DNA from: Myxococcota bacterium
Lineage (GTDB): Bacteria; Myxococcota_A; UBA9160; SMWR01
Direction of reading: 5' to 3'
Assembly: GCA_022447545.1 (NCBI GenBank)
Contig: JAKVBI010000022.1
Coordinates: 56,932 to 120,931, forward strand
DNA length: 64,000 nucleotides
A program made the translations under genes and the position numbers. Below the pieces are notes generated by a model. That model was not told the DNA's origin and did no database searches. It saw only the letters and a program-made list of their open reading frames with translations. Shown one piece after another: positions 1 through 8,096 of the stretch (the stretch's first letter is position 1; every line of letters begins with the position of its first letter).

Positions 1-1526
1 TCATCGAAGTAGACAGCGATCCATTCCGGGTGTTGCTCGAGGGCTGCGATGACATCCATCCGGTAGAGGTGCCGTAACACCGCCGTGTTCAGACCCTGTT
101 CGTCGAGGATTTGGAGATAGCCCTCGGGCGTCTCCAACTGGGTCAGTAGGTTGCCGAGCAGGTCCTGACCATAGACCTCGAGTCGCCCGTCCAGGAAGAC
201 GCTCCGTTCGCCGCCGCGATAGAGCAGATACCCCCCATCGCTCAAGTCTCCCATGACGGGCCGGGGGAGCCCCTGCTCCTCGATAAAGGCCCAGGCGCGG
301 ATCGGAAAGCGCTCCTCCACCACCCCAAAGCCGAAGGCATGGGGCATGCGTTGGGAGCGCCAGAAGTGGTTGGTGGCCGCGGAGAGGCAAAGCGCCAGCG
401 AGAGCGTCAAGGTGATGGCTCTGGCCATGCCTGGCAAGCCGTCGTAGAGCCACCGGGGTGCCGGAGAGAGTTCCCGCGGTGCGGTGAGCCATTCTCTCAG
501 GTTCGCGGTGAGCACGACGCCGGCCACGATTCCGAACAGGGATGCGTTACGAGTCGATAGGAGAGAGAGGAGGAGAAAACCCGTCCACCAGGCCAGTCGG
601 GTGAGGACGAACCTCTGGGGGCAGAGCAGGAAGGAGGCCGACGACACCCAGAGCACGCCCAGATAGGCCATGAACTGGAAGTTCAGGCGACCGTCGAGCA
701 GCGGGCTGCGAAGTTCGTCGATCATCAGGCTCATGTCGCTCCCCGCCTGAATCTGTTGCCAGAGGGTGACGGGGTAGAGGGCGCCATCCAGGAAGTAGGG
801 GGTGGCCAGACCGCACAGAGAGAGCAGGACGGCCGTTGCCGTGAGTGCAGTGAGGCGCCGACCCCGTACGGGGTGAAGGTCTCCCGTTAACACATTCCAC
901 CTGTGTGCGAGGGTTCCCTGGGTGGCTTCGCAGATCACCGAGGTCCAGAGCAGAACGGGTCCGAGGATGGAAAGCGTATGGGTGTTGGCCCAGAGGATCT
1001 GGATGAGTGGGAGAGAGAGCAGCCAACCGGTTTGACCTCGTCGCTTGTACTGGTCGAGGCACAACAGCGTCGCCGAAAGCCACAAGAAGCTCATGACCTC
1101 GGGACGTAGACGCAACCGCGGATAGATGAGGATGAGGGCACAGAGGAGACCCAACGGACGAACCCAAGTTGCGCCTGCCCTCATGGTCTTCGCCAGTACG
1201 AGAAATGCGATCACGATCAGGGCGGTCTTTGCCAGGATCAGGCCGTTGAGTCCAGAGACGGCGGCGATCCCGTGGATCAGCAGGTAATAGAGCCAGCGTA
1301 GTTCGATCCAGGGTCGGTCGGGGAACGCGAAGCTGAAGGGATCGAGACGGGGTAACCCGTTTTCGAGGATCCAGCCGCCGGTGGCGTACTGCCACCAGAA
1401 GTCCACGGCAATGATTTTGTGCACCGACAGGGCGATGACAGCCGAGAAGAGGGCTGCCAGGGTGAGGCGGTCTAACCAGCGCCACCTCAGCGAGTCCGGT
1501 TTCTGACCCGGATCTGATTGGTACAT
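1..1526 (-). CDS. polytopic membrane protein, GT-C-like, 3' end cut by window edge
   Basis: Read from ATG at 1526, the frame is open for 508 codons to the window edge, so the C-terminus is missing. The protein starts MYQSDPGQKPDSL, has about ten hydrophobic helices, and ends (as far as seen) in a soluble segment with GDLSDGGYLLYRGG followed by VFLDGRLEVYG. That pair of motifs, a GGYL strand and an F-DGR-D-YG strand, is common in uncharacterised bacterial membrane proteins resembling GT39 glycosyltransferases. An acidic residue (AVDFWWQYATGG) lies in the first outward loop, as in GT-C enzymes. A glycosyltransferase role is inference; no donor or acceptor can be named. There is no good Shine-Dalgarno before the ATG. 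It lies 211 bp downstream of the secreted-protein gene on the same strand. Confidence 0.75.
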   Translation of the reverse strand, partial: MYQSDPGQKPDSLRWRWLDRLTLAALFSAVIALSVHKIIAVDFWWQYATGGWILENGLPRLDPFSFAFPDRPWIELRWLYYLLIHGIAAVSGLNGLILAKTALIVIAFLVLAKTMRAGATWVRPLGLLCALILIYPRLRLRPEVMSFLWLSATLLCLDQYKRRGQTGWLLSLPLIQILWANTHTLSILGPVLLWTSVICEATQGTLAHRWNVLTGDLHPVRGRRLTALTATAVLLSLCGLATPYFLDGALYPVTLWQQIQAGSDMSLMIDELRSPLLDGRLNFQFMAYLGVLWVSSASFLLCPQRFVLTRLAWWTGFLLLSLLSTRNASLFGIVAGVVLTANLREWLTAPRELSPAPRWLYDGLPGMARAITLTLSLALCLSAATNHFWRSQRMPHAFGFGVVEERFPIRAWAFIEEQGLPRPVMGDLSDGGYLLYRGGERSVFLDGRLEVYGQDLLGNLLTQLETPEGYLQILDEQGLNTAVLRHLYRMDVIAALEQHPEWIAVYFD

Positions 1527-1702
1527 CCCGCGACGCCTGTCTCCCGTGGCCGGTCATGCGTTCTCATCCTGCCCCGATGGTGGATGCCGGAGGAGCCTGT
1601 AGTGCCAAACGGTTTCTCGGTTACGCGACCTGAGAAAAGAAGGTGATGGTCAGTGCTGGGCGGGGCGCCCTAGAGTGTACCTAACGGGCGGAGAGGCCGT
1701 GG

Positions 1703-1723
1703 TGCTCCACCCGGGGTGGGGCA
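1703..1723 (-). terminator. strong hairpin after the secreted beta-protein gene
   Basis: TGCTCCACC pairs with GGTGGGGCA around a CGG loop: nine base pairs with one G-U. It sits 15 bases past the stop at 1738. No T-tract follows, so it may be a Rho-assisted terminator or an RNA-stabilising hairpin rather than a classical intrinsic terminator. The rest of 1527-1737 holds no gene that I can support. Confidence 0.4.
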
Positions 1724-1737
1724 TTGGTTCCGTTGGG

Positions 1738-2814
1738 TCAGCGGTCGCCCACCCAACTAAAGCGCAGGCCGGCGTGTGCCACGATCGAGTATCGATCGTA
1801 GGTCTGCCTGAGTTCGCCTCGGCCCGGTACGCCCACCCGTGCCGCATCGTTTCCCGTCGGGGCAGGCACGCGGGAGTTCTCGTTTCTGGGTGGAACTGCC
1901 GTGCTGATTCGGCTGAAGCCGATGGTGCGGTTGCTGAGGTAGATGGGGACGAGGGCGTCGGCGTACACGCCGATCAGAATCGGGCCTCGTCGTCCGAGGT
2001 CGACGCTCAACCCCAAACCGGGCGCGAGGGCGTGGAAGACGTCGGTCTGAGAGTAGTACTGCTTGAAGCGCTGCTGGTTGGCTCCGGTGATGGGGGTGGT
2101 GCCGGGTGTCGGGTACTGGGCCAGCAGCTCCCTGTAGCTCACCAGATGTTTGATTCGATCGCCGTAGTAGTTGATGGAGGGCTTGATGGCGACCTTGTAC
2201 TCACTCAGGGGGACATCGAAGGAAAGGCCAGCTCCGACCCACCACAGTCCCTTGGGAGTTGCGTCGGCGATACCGAAGATTTCCGTACTGCCGATCGGGT
2301 CTACGCGGGTGCCCGTTGGGTTGAGTTCTTTGATCGCACGGACCGTTCCGAGCTCTTTGTCGATTCCCTGAGGAAAGCCGTATCCCGCGTGGATGAAGGC
2401 GCGAGGTTTTCCCGCGAGCTGCTCGATCTCCGGGGAGAGGAATTCGAGCGAAAGGGGAACCACCGCTCCCGCGAGGCTCGCCGAATTCGTGTTTCCCAAA
2501 GGAAGCACACAGGGGTCGGCGCCGACCAGGTTCAACCGGCCGTCGCAGAACGCCGCGTTGCTCACGCCGTAGATGTCGGTGCCGGTGTTGGGGAGCGTCA
2601 AGTCGGTCTTCTGGATGTCGCCTGCGAAGCCGCCGAAGAATCGGCTGACGAGGTCGGCGGAGTAGATACCTACGCCAACGGTCACCGAGGGGGTCCAACC
2701 GGACCACATATCCTTTTTCTTCGGATTCGCGTCTTCGGCCGAGGCCGGAGAGAGGGCCAAGATCAGCAGGACGCCGCCCACCAGCGGGCGAATCTTTTGT
2801 GTCGGGCGGTGCAT
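1738..2814 (-). CDS. secreted, probably outer-membrane beta-protein of unknown function
   Basis: The 358-residue product begins with a clear Sec signal (MHRPTQKIRPLVGG, hydrophobic core, SPASA before EDA). The mature part is rich in alternating hydrophobic and polar strands with many Gly, Tyr and Asn turns (for example VTVGVGIYSADLVSRF, KPSINYYGDRIKHL, PILIGVYADALVPIYL). It ends with a strand, HAGLRFSWVGDR, close to the outer-membrane barrel pattern although the last residue is not aromatic. Two cysteines near residues 90-103 could form a disulphide. GAGGAA three bases before the ATG supports the start. I do not recognise the family. A barrel or surface beta-sandwich is the best guess. Confidence 0.7.
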   Translation of the reverse strand: MHRPTQKIRPLVGGVLLILALSPASAEDANPKKKDMWSGWTPSVTVGVGIYSADLVSRFFGGFAGDIQKTDLTLPNTGTDIYGVSNAAFCDGRLNLVGADPCVLPLGNTNSASLAGAVVPLSLEFLSPEIEQLAGKPRAFIHAGYGFPQGIDKELGTVRAIKELNPTGTRVDPIGSTEIFGIADATPKGLWWVGAGLSFDVPLSEYKVAIKPSINYYGDRIKHLVSYRELLAQYPTPGTTPITGANQQRFKQYYSQTDVFHALAPGLGLSVDLGRRGPILIGVYADALVPIYLSNRTIGFSRISTAVPPRNENSRVPAPTGNDAARVGVPGRGELRQTYDRYSIVAHAGLRFSWVGDR

Positions 2815-2944
2815 CTATTCCTCGAATCGCGCACTTGAGGTGCACGAGGCAAGCGCCGATAGCGTTGCGCAGGCCGGATACTACCATGATTCATTCGCCG
2901 AAAGTGAAGCGGGATCGGGGTTGAAGGAGGTCGTCTGGGGCCGC

Positions 2945-2967
2945 CCCTTTCGGGCATGGGGAAAGGG
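2945..2967 (-). terminator. hairpin downstream of the TPR/GT-C gene
   Basis: CCCTTTC (2945-2951) and GAAAGGG (2961-2967) form a perfect 7-bp stem with a 9-base loop, 27 bases beyond the stop at 2994. It lacks a T-run. Position and symmetry suggest the 3' end of that transcript. Confidence 0.35.
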
Positions 2968-2993
2968 TCGGATGGGAGGGCGTGCCCACGAAC

Positions 2994-5201
2994 TCAGGGC
3001 GTCGGGTTCACCCGTTCGAGGTATGGGCGGCCTTTTCGGTACCCGTCGGCGCGTTCTAAAATGGCGGCTTCGGATTCGAGGTCGCTGTCCTGCCGTGCCA
3101 GTTCCGCCGCCTGTTCTGCCGCCTCGATGGCGAGATCGAACTCTCCGATAGCAGCCCACGCCGCGCCCAGCGTGTCCAAGGTGCTGAAGTCGGCGCCGTG
3201 TTTCTGGAGGCTGCGCTGGACGAGGGTCATTGCCTGTGGCGGGTTCCGGAGGCCGGAGTCGGGGATCGTTGCAAGCATCCATGCGAGGTCGTTGGTGATG
3301 AACTCGATTTCGGGGTTCATGCGGTGAGCGGTTCCGAGGTGTTGCAGGGCGTCGGCCTGATGTCCCATCTCCCAGAGGGCGGCACCCAGGTGCGCGTGGG
3401 TTTGAGCATCTTCGACCTCGGCCAGCACCCGTTGGAAGTGCCACGCGGCCTTGCTCAGTTGGCCCGATTTGAGCCTCTCGACCCCGAGATTCAAGTGCGC
3501 CGGGATGTACTCGGGGTTGCGGTCGAGTGCGAATTCCAAGAGAAAGATGGCTCTTTCGCTGTCGCCCTGTTCAGCCCAGATCTTGGCCAGGTTGCTGATG
3601 ACCCTCTCGTCGGCATAAATGGCCAGAGAGGCATCGTGATGCTCGATGGCTTCTTCGGTCCGGCCCGCTCGGTAGAGGGCGAGCCCGAGACCTCCCTGGG
3701 CCTGGAAGTCATCAGGCATCAGGCGGACCGCTTCCTGTAGGTGCAACAGTGCTCCGTCCTGGTCCCCCATCTCGCTCAGGATCGCTCCCAGGTTGCGGTG
3801 GGAGGGCACGTCGTTGGGGTCCTTCTCCAGCGCGTCCCGAAAGTGGACCATGGCTTGGAAAGGACGGCTTTCACCGTTGTGGGACATTCCCAGGTTCGAG
3901 TGGGCCCGAGCGTATTGCGGGTTCTTCTCGACGGCGTCGGCCCAAAGGGTGATGTTGTTTTGCCACGTTGCATTGCGGGTCAGGGTTCCTGCGATGAGAA
4001 CGAGCACCACGAGAACCGCACCAACGACCGCAGAGCGCGGAAAGAGCTCCCGACCGGTCGCGAATGCGAAAGCGGGTGCCAGAACGACACCTGCCAGGGG
4101 AAGGTAGGTCCGGTGGTCGAACATCATCTCCAGCGGCAGGATCGAGGACTCGACGACCAAGTGGAGGAAGAACCACAGGATCGAAAAGGAGAAGATTCGC
4201 CAACGTCGAGCCAGGGGGATTGCCCAGGCGAGAAGCAATAGGAGAACGAACATCGATCCGGCGGTCGTTGGGGGGGTGAAGAGGGACGTCGAAGGAATTA
4301 CATGCTGTGCGATGGTCATTCGCGAAGGATCGGGAAGAAGGATGAGCAGCAGATATTGGACCACCACACGCGGTTGGGTCAGGAGGCGTTCACCCAGGGT
4401 GAAGTCACGGCGCGCGTAACCCAGGTCCGGCCCGTAGACGAGCACGTAATAGATCGCCCCCCCTACGAGAACCAGTGGAACGGCCAGGCGCACAGCGCTG
4501 CGCTTCATCCATGCGCGGTCGAGATCGCGAAAGAAGAAGGCCTCGTAGAGCCACACGGCGACCGGAAGGGTGATGGCGTTCTGCTTGCAGCCCAGGGCCA
4601 ACAGGCCCGAGACCACTGCCCCCGCGTAGGGGATGTGGCGCGCGGAACCGGGAGGCTTCTCGCGCCCCCGGATGTACAGCAGGAGTGCAGAGAGGTAGAA
4701 GAACGTGGACAGGCTGTTCATGCGCTGAATCACGTAGGTGACGGACTGGACCTGGAGGGGGTGGGCGGCAAACAAGAGCGCGGCGAACAGTGCCGTTGTA
4801 CGCATGCTCGTGGGGTCGAAAGCAGGGCCCGACTGGTTCGGGAGCGAGCGCCAACGTTGGAGAGTCGCCGTGACGAAGGCGTACACGAGTAGGGAGTTTG
4901 CAAAATGGACCGCGACGTTCACCGCGTGGTAGCCGAAGACCTCGTATTGGCCGAACCAATAGTTGAGACCGAATGTGATGTTGGCGACCGGTCGCTGGTT
5001 GTAGGGGACGACGACGGTGTTGTAGAGAGTTTCGAGGTCGATCTGATACCAGCGAACGGCGGGTTGGTGCACGATGGTGAAGTAGTCGTCGAAGGTGAAT
5101 GGGGCCTCGAGAATGCTCTCGTAGAGGCCGAAACAGGCGGCACCGAGGATCACCATCACGAGGACGGTGAATTGCCCCGCTTGGTCGGGGCGATTCGTCA
5201 A
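2994..5201 (-). CDS. TMTC-like membrane glycosyltransferase with C-terminal TPRs
   Basis: 735 residues from a TTG at 5201. The N-terminal half is polytopic, with FDD at residues 37-39 in the first outward loop and the TMTC-type signature HPLQVQSVTY-IQRMNS, then HRTYLPL near residue 370. The C-terminal half (about 410-730) is a TPR solenoid ending in an LAWMLAT-PD block shared with other TPR proteins here. Eukaryotic TMTC proteins are O-mannosyltransferases of this two-part build; a protein or lipid O-glycosylation role is inferred from architecture. About 404 bp of its coding sequence (4361-4764) is nearly identical, in inverted orientation, to the divergent neighbour at 5300. The starts of the pair are 98 bp apart around an AT-rich box at 5243. 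AGGA lies about nine bases before the TTG. Confidence 0.85.
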   Translation of the reverse strand: MTNRPDQAGQFTVLVMVILGAACFGLYESILEAPFTFDDYFTIVHQPAVRWYQIDLETLYNTVVVPYNQRPVANITFGLNYWFGQYEVFGYHAVNVAVHFANSLLVYAFVTATLQRWRSLPNQSGPAFDPTSMRTTALFAALLFAAHPLQVQSVTYVIQRMNSLSTFFYLSALLLYIRGREKPPGSARHIPYAGAVVSGLLALGCKQNAITLPVAVWLYEAFFFRDLDRAWMKRSAVRLAVPLVLVGGAIYYVLVYGPDLGYARRDFTLGERLLTQPRVVVQYLLLILLPDPSRMTIAQHVIPSTSLFTPPTTAGSMFVLLLLLAWAIPLARRWRIFSFSILWFFLHLVVESSILPLEMMFDHRTYLPLAGVVLAPAFAFATGRELFPRSAVVGAVLVVLVLIAGTLTRNATWQNNITLWADAVEKNPQYARAHSNLGMSHNGESRPFQAMVHFRDALEKDPNDVPSHRNLGAILSEMGDQDGALLHLQEAVRLMPDDFQAQGGLGLALYRAGRTEEAIEHHDASLAIYADERVISNLAKIWAEQGDSERAIFLLEFALDRNPEYIPAHLNLGVERLKSGQLSKAAWHFQRVLAEVEDAQTHAHLGAALWEMGHQADALQHLGTAHRMNPEIEFITNDLAWMLATIPDSGLRNPPQAMTLVQRSLQKHGADFSTLDTLGAAWAAIGEFDLAIEAAEQAAELARQDSDLESEAAILERADGYRKGRPYLERVNPTP
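4361..4764 (-). repeat. 404-bp inverted repeat, copy 1 (inside TPR/GT-C gene)
   Basis: Read on the minus strand, this tract matches 5728-6131 on the plus strand with 11 mismatches by my hand alignment (about 97 percent). Similarity drops sharply at both ends. It covers the conserved membrane block from HPLQVQSVTY to LLTQPRVV. Confidence 0.85.
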
Positions 5202-5242
5202 CGTTGGAGGTCCTGCGCTGAGGAGTCGATCCTGCGATCTCG

Positions 5243-5250
5243 GATATACT
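5243..5250. promoter_or_regulatory. candidate shared divergent promoter core GATATACT
   Basis: GATATACT is the only AT-rich island between the divergent starts at 5201 and 5300. TATACT (5245-5250) is a good plus-strand -10 and TATATC reads on the minus strand, giving leaders of roughly 36-43 nt each way. The same octamer occurs at 60187 between another divergent pair. I see no clear -35. Confidence 0.35.
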
Positions 5251-5299
5251 GTCCTGCGAAGGGAAGGCCGTCGGTCTTCGACTTGTTCATGGCCACATC

Positions 5300-7228
5300 A
5301 TGACGCGAATTGTTCGGGGGCGCTCTATCGAAAGGCGTCGCGCTGGTGCGTGGCTCGGTCTGCTGGCGTTGGTCACCCTCGGTTCGATCGCCTACTCGGG
5401 TGTTCTGCACGCGCCCTTCGCGTTCGACGATCAACGCAACCTTTTGGAAAATCCGGCGATTCGGTGGCAGGAGGTGGATCTCGACTCTTTTCGTGCGGCC
5501 GTTTTCGAGAGTCCTTCGAATCGGCCCGTGGCGAACCTGACCTTCGCACTCAATTACCGGGTGGGTGGGTATGAGGTCTCGGGCTACCGCCTGGTCAATG
5601 TCGTCGTGCATCTGCTCAATGCACTCCTGGTGCAGTTTTTTGCCCGCACGACGTTTCGGAGGGTGGGCGGCCTGGGTCCGAACATCGCAGAGCGTGCTGC
5701 CTGGTTCGCGGCACTCCTGTTTCTCGTCCACCCCCTCCAGGTTCAGTCCGTCACCTACGTGATTCAGCGCATGAACAGCCTGTCCACGTTCTTCTATCTC
5801 TCGGCACTCCTTTTGTACATCCGGGGGCGCGAGAAGCCTCCCGGTTCCGCGCGACACATCCCCTACGCGGGGGCAGTGGTCTCGGGCCTGTTGGCCCTGG
5901 GCTGCAAGCAAAACGCCATCACCCTTCCGGTCGCCGTGTGGCTCTACGAGGCCTTCTTCTTTCGCGATCTCGACCGCGCATGGATGAAGCGCAGCGCTGT
6001 GCGCCTGGCCGTTCCACTGGTTCTCGTGGGGGGGGCGATCTATTCCGTGCTCGTCTACGGGCCGGACCTGGGTTACGCGCGCCGTGACTTCACTCTGGGT
6101 GAACGCCTCCTGACCCAGCCGCGTGTGGTGGCTGCCTATGCAGGACTGATGGCCTTTCCACACCCCGCACGCTTGAGCCTCATTCACGAGGTCGAAGTTT
6201 CGACCTCACTCGTGGAACCGCTCACGACTCTGCTGGCAATCCTGGGCCTGTGTGCGGGCGTGGGGTTCGCGGTTGGGTGGGCACGATCCCGACCGCTTCT
6301 GTCCTTTGGGGTCTTTTGGTTCATGCTCCAACTCGTCGTGGAGTCATCGGTGCTCCCTCTCGAAATGATGTACGAGCATCGCACCTACCTGCCGTTGGTG
6401 GGGGTTTGCCTGGCCTTCGCCCATGTCTGGTACAGCTGGATTGCGAAAACTCCAGCTCGCGTACGTGTCGCAGATGGTCTGGCGATTGTGGTGACGCTGG
6501 CGTTGACGCTTGGAACACTCGAACGCAACCGGGTTTGGCTCACCGCGGAGTCGCTTTGGGCGGACGCGCTGTCGAAGAACCCGGGAAGCGTACGGGCCCA
6601 ATCGAATCTGGGCACGGCCCTGGCTATGGCGGGTCGGTTTGACGAGTCCGAGGGCCATCAACTCGCGGCACTGGCGATTGCCCCCGATTTCTTTGAAGCG
6701 CATATGAATCTCGCGCGGCTTTATCTGCACCAGGGCCGGGCGGGGGAGGCGCAGCGCCACCTGGAACGAGCGCTGGAGACAAGAGGGGCGGACCCTGAGG
6801 TGCTGGCGGATCTTGGGGCCGCCTTCGCGCAGCTGGGTCGGTCTGAGGAGGCTGCTGTGGCGTTCGAGACGGCTCTCGATCTGGCCCCGGACCATCGCCG
6901 CAGCCGGTACAACTATGGGCTGATGTTGTTGGGCACGAACCAGTTCGAGGAGGCGTCTCGCCAGTTGGTGGAGGCGGCGAGAATCGAACCCGGGCGGCCA
7001 GAGACGCATATGTTTCTCGCAAGGGCATTCGCGGGCCTGGGCCGCAGGGACGAAGCGATTCGACAGTATCAGGAGGTTCTTCGGCTCGTGCCGCAACATG
7101 GAGGCGCCCGGGCGGATCTGGAGCTTTTGGTCAGGGAGATGCCGTCGCGGTCTTCGGGGGACGCTCCCCCGGTGGAGCGACCACCTCAGTCGACGCGATC
7201 GGACACCGGAGCGATTCCCCGTCGATAA
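5300..7228 (+). CDS. TMTC-like membrane glycosyltransferase with C-terminal TPRs (paralogue)
   Basis: 642 residues. A polytopic N-terminal half carries FDD at residues 42-44, the HPLQVQSVTY-IQRMNS signature and HRTYLPL. A TPR region of about six repeats runs from roughly residue 430 to 610 and ends in a Pro/Arg-rich tail. Unlike the divergent paralogue it lacks the LAW-LLAT C-terminal TPR block. The membrane block 5728-6131 is almost identical to that paralogue while flanking sequence is clearly divergent, pointing to recent gene conversion. Its last 43 bases overlap the convergent TPR gene ending at 7186. Role by family: GT-C transfer of a sugar from a lipid-linked donor on the outer face of the inner membrane; acceptor unknown. 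Confidence 0.85.
   Translation: MTRIVRGRSIERRRAGAWLGLLALVTLGSIAYSGVLHAPFAFDDQRNLLENPAIRWQEVDLDSFRAAVFESPSNRPVANLTFALNYRVGGYEVSGYRLVNVVVHLLNALLVQFFARTTFRRVGGLGPNIAERAAWFAALLFLVHPLQVQSVTYVIQRMNSLSTFFYLSALLLYIRGREKPPGSARHIPYAGAVVSGLLALGCKQNAITLPVAVWLYEAFFFRDLDRAWMKRSAVRLAVPLVLVGGAIYSVLVYGPDLGYARRDFTLGERLLTQPRVVAAYAGLMAFPHPARLSLIHEVEVSTSLVEPLTTLLAILGLCAGVGFAVGWARSRPLLSFGVFWFMLQLVVESSVLPLEMMYEHRTYLPLVGVCLAFAHVWYSWIAKTPARVRVADGLAIVVTLALTLGTLERNRVWLTAESLWADALSKNPGSVRAQSNLGTALAMAGRFDESEGHQLAALAIAPDFFEAHMNLARLYLHQGRAGEAQRHLERALETRGADPEVLADLGAAFAQLGRSEEAAVAFETALDLAPDHRRSRYNYGLMLLGTNQFEEASRQLVEAARIEPGRPETHMFLARAFAGLGRRDEAIRQYQEVLRLVPQHGGARADLELLVREMPSRSSGDAPPVERPPQSTRSDTGAIPRR
5728..6131 (+). repeat. 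404-bp inverted repeat, copy 2 (inside divergent paralogue)
   Basis: Partner of 4361-4764. Of the eleven differences only a few change residues (for example Tyr versus Ser in the GGAIY-VLVYG stretch). The arms are separated by 963 bp. Confidence 0.85.
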
Positions 7229-8043
7229 CTCGAGAGGTGGCGCTCGATCTCGTTGCCCAGTTCGGGATCGCCGCTCTCTCGGGCGAGCTTCAGGGCCGCC
7301 AGACCCGCGGCGCGAGCGGCCCCGAATTTTCCGTTGGCAGCCTCGGCCACGGCGAGCGTGTCGAGAATGGCCGCATCGCTTCGGTCGCTGGCCTCGGCTG
7401 CAATCCGAGCCAGGTCGAGGGCTTCGGGAGGAGATCGCAGGCTGGGGTCTGGATGAGTGGCCAGGAGCCAGGCGAGCAGATTCAGTCGTACCGGGTCCGA
7501 CGGCGAAGCTTCGAGGGCGGCACGGGCCTGTTCGATCTGCGCTCGCTCCCTCTCGGACCGGTACTCCAAAAGGTTCGTCAGGAATTCTCGGGCGGGCGCG
7601 AAACCCGGCCTCACCGAGAGCGTGAATTCGAGGCGGTCGATCGCCTCGTGAATGCGACCTTTCTCGACCAGGAGTTGAGCCAATGCGTAGTTCGTGTGGG
7701 GCGAGAAGGGTTCGATGGTCAGGGACTCGACCAGCGAGGCATGGGCTTCCTCGTAGCGCCCCGCTTTCATCAAGGCATGACCCAAGGTGCGGTGGGAAGT
7801 CGGCCTGTTGCCGTGATCGAGGTCTGCCGCCATACGGATCTGCTGGATGTGGCGCTCGGTCTCTCCATTGGCTGCGAGTTCTTTCAGCCACCAGTTGTAG
7901 CTGAGTGCGAGTCGAGGAGCCTCGCCTTCGAGCACGAACGATTCGTAGGCACCGCTCAGGAACGCCAGGCCAAAGATTCCGGCGCTGAGGCCGAGGGCGA
8001 GGCGTTTGAGTTCGCGGGAGACGCGGGGGCTAGCGGGTTGCAA
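7186..8043 (-). CDS. membrane-anchored TPR protein
   Basis: 285 residues if translation starts at TTG 8043. This start is chosen because a perfect AAGGAG lies six bases upstream and no ATG or GTG occurs nearby in frame; CTG at 8100 is the only other near option. One N-terminal transmembrane helix (LALGLSAGIFGLAFLSG) is followed by about four TPRs from residue 70 on. The C-terminus carries the block LAWLLATHPD, then LDTLAVAEAANGKF and a final RHLSSYRRG, also seen in the TPR tails of the genes at 2994, 55030 and 57905. It probably scaffolds a protein complex in the periplasm; partner unknown. It lies 53 bp behind the His-rich membrane gene and overlaps the convergent gene ending at 7228. Confidence 0.8.
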   Translation of the reverse strand: MQPASPRVSRELKRLALGLSAGIFGLAFLSGAYESFVLEGEAPRLALSYNWWLKELAANGETERHIQQIRMAADLDHGNRPTSHRTLGHALMKAGRYEEAHASLVESLTIEPFSPHTNYALAQLLVEKGRIHEAIDRLEFTLSVRPGFAPAREFLTNLLEYRSERERAQIEQARAALEASPSDPVRLNLLAWLLATHPDPSLRSPPEALDLARIAAEASDRSDAAILDTLAVAEAANGKFGAARAAGLAALKLARESGDPELGNEIERHLSSYRRGIAPVSDRVD

Positions 8044-8049
8044 TCCCAA

Positions 8050-8055
8050 CTCCTT
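8050..8055 (-). promoter_or_regulatory. Shine-Dalgarno deciding the TTG start at 8043
   Basis: AAGGAG on the minus strand with a six-base spacer to TTG. It is one of few textbook ribosome-binding sites in this window. Confidence 0.6.
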
Positions 8056-8096
8056 CGTTTCTTCAGACGCTCGGTGTTTCCCTGTTTGCAGGACGT

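Noticed and set aside
547-1557. Long minus-strand frame rich in Arg, Pro and His
   Set aside because: Shadow of the real membrane-protein frame starting at 1526, which shows clear hydrophobic helices and motifs.
1675-2838. Plus-strand open frame opposite the secreted beta-protein
   Set aside because: Antisense shadow; the minus frame has a signal peptide and ribosome-binding site.
4361-6131. Insertion sequence or transposon bounded by inverted repeats
   Set aside because: The arms are coding sequence of two functional paralogues; there is no transposase, target duplication or terminal inverted repeat.
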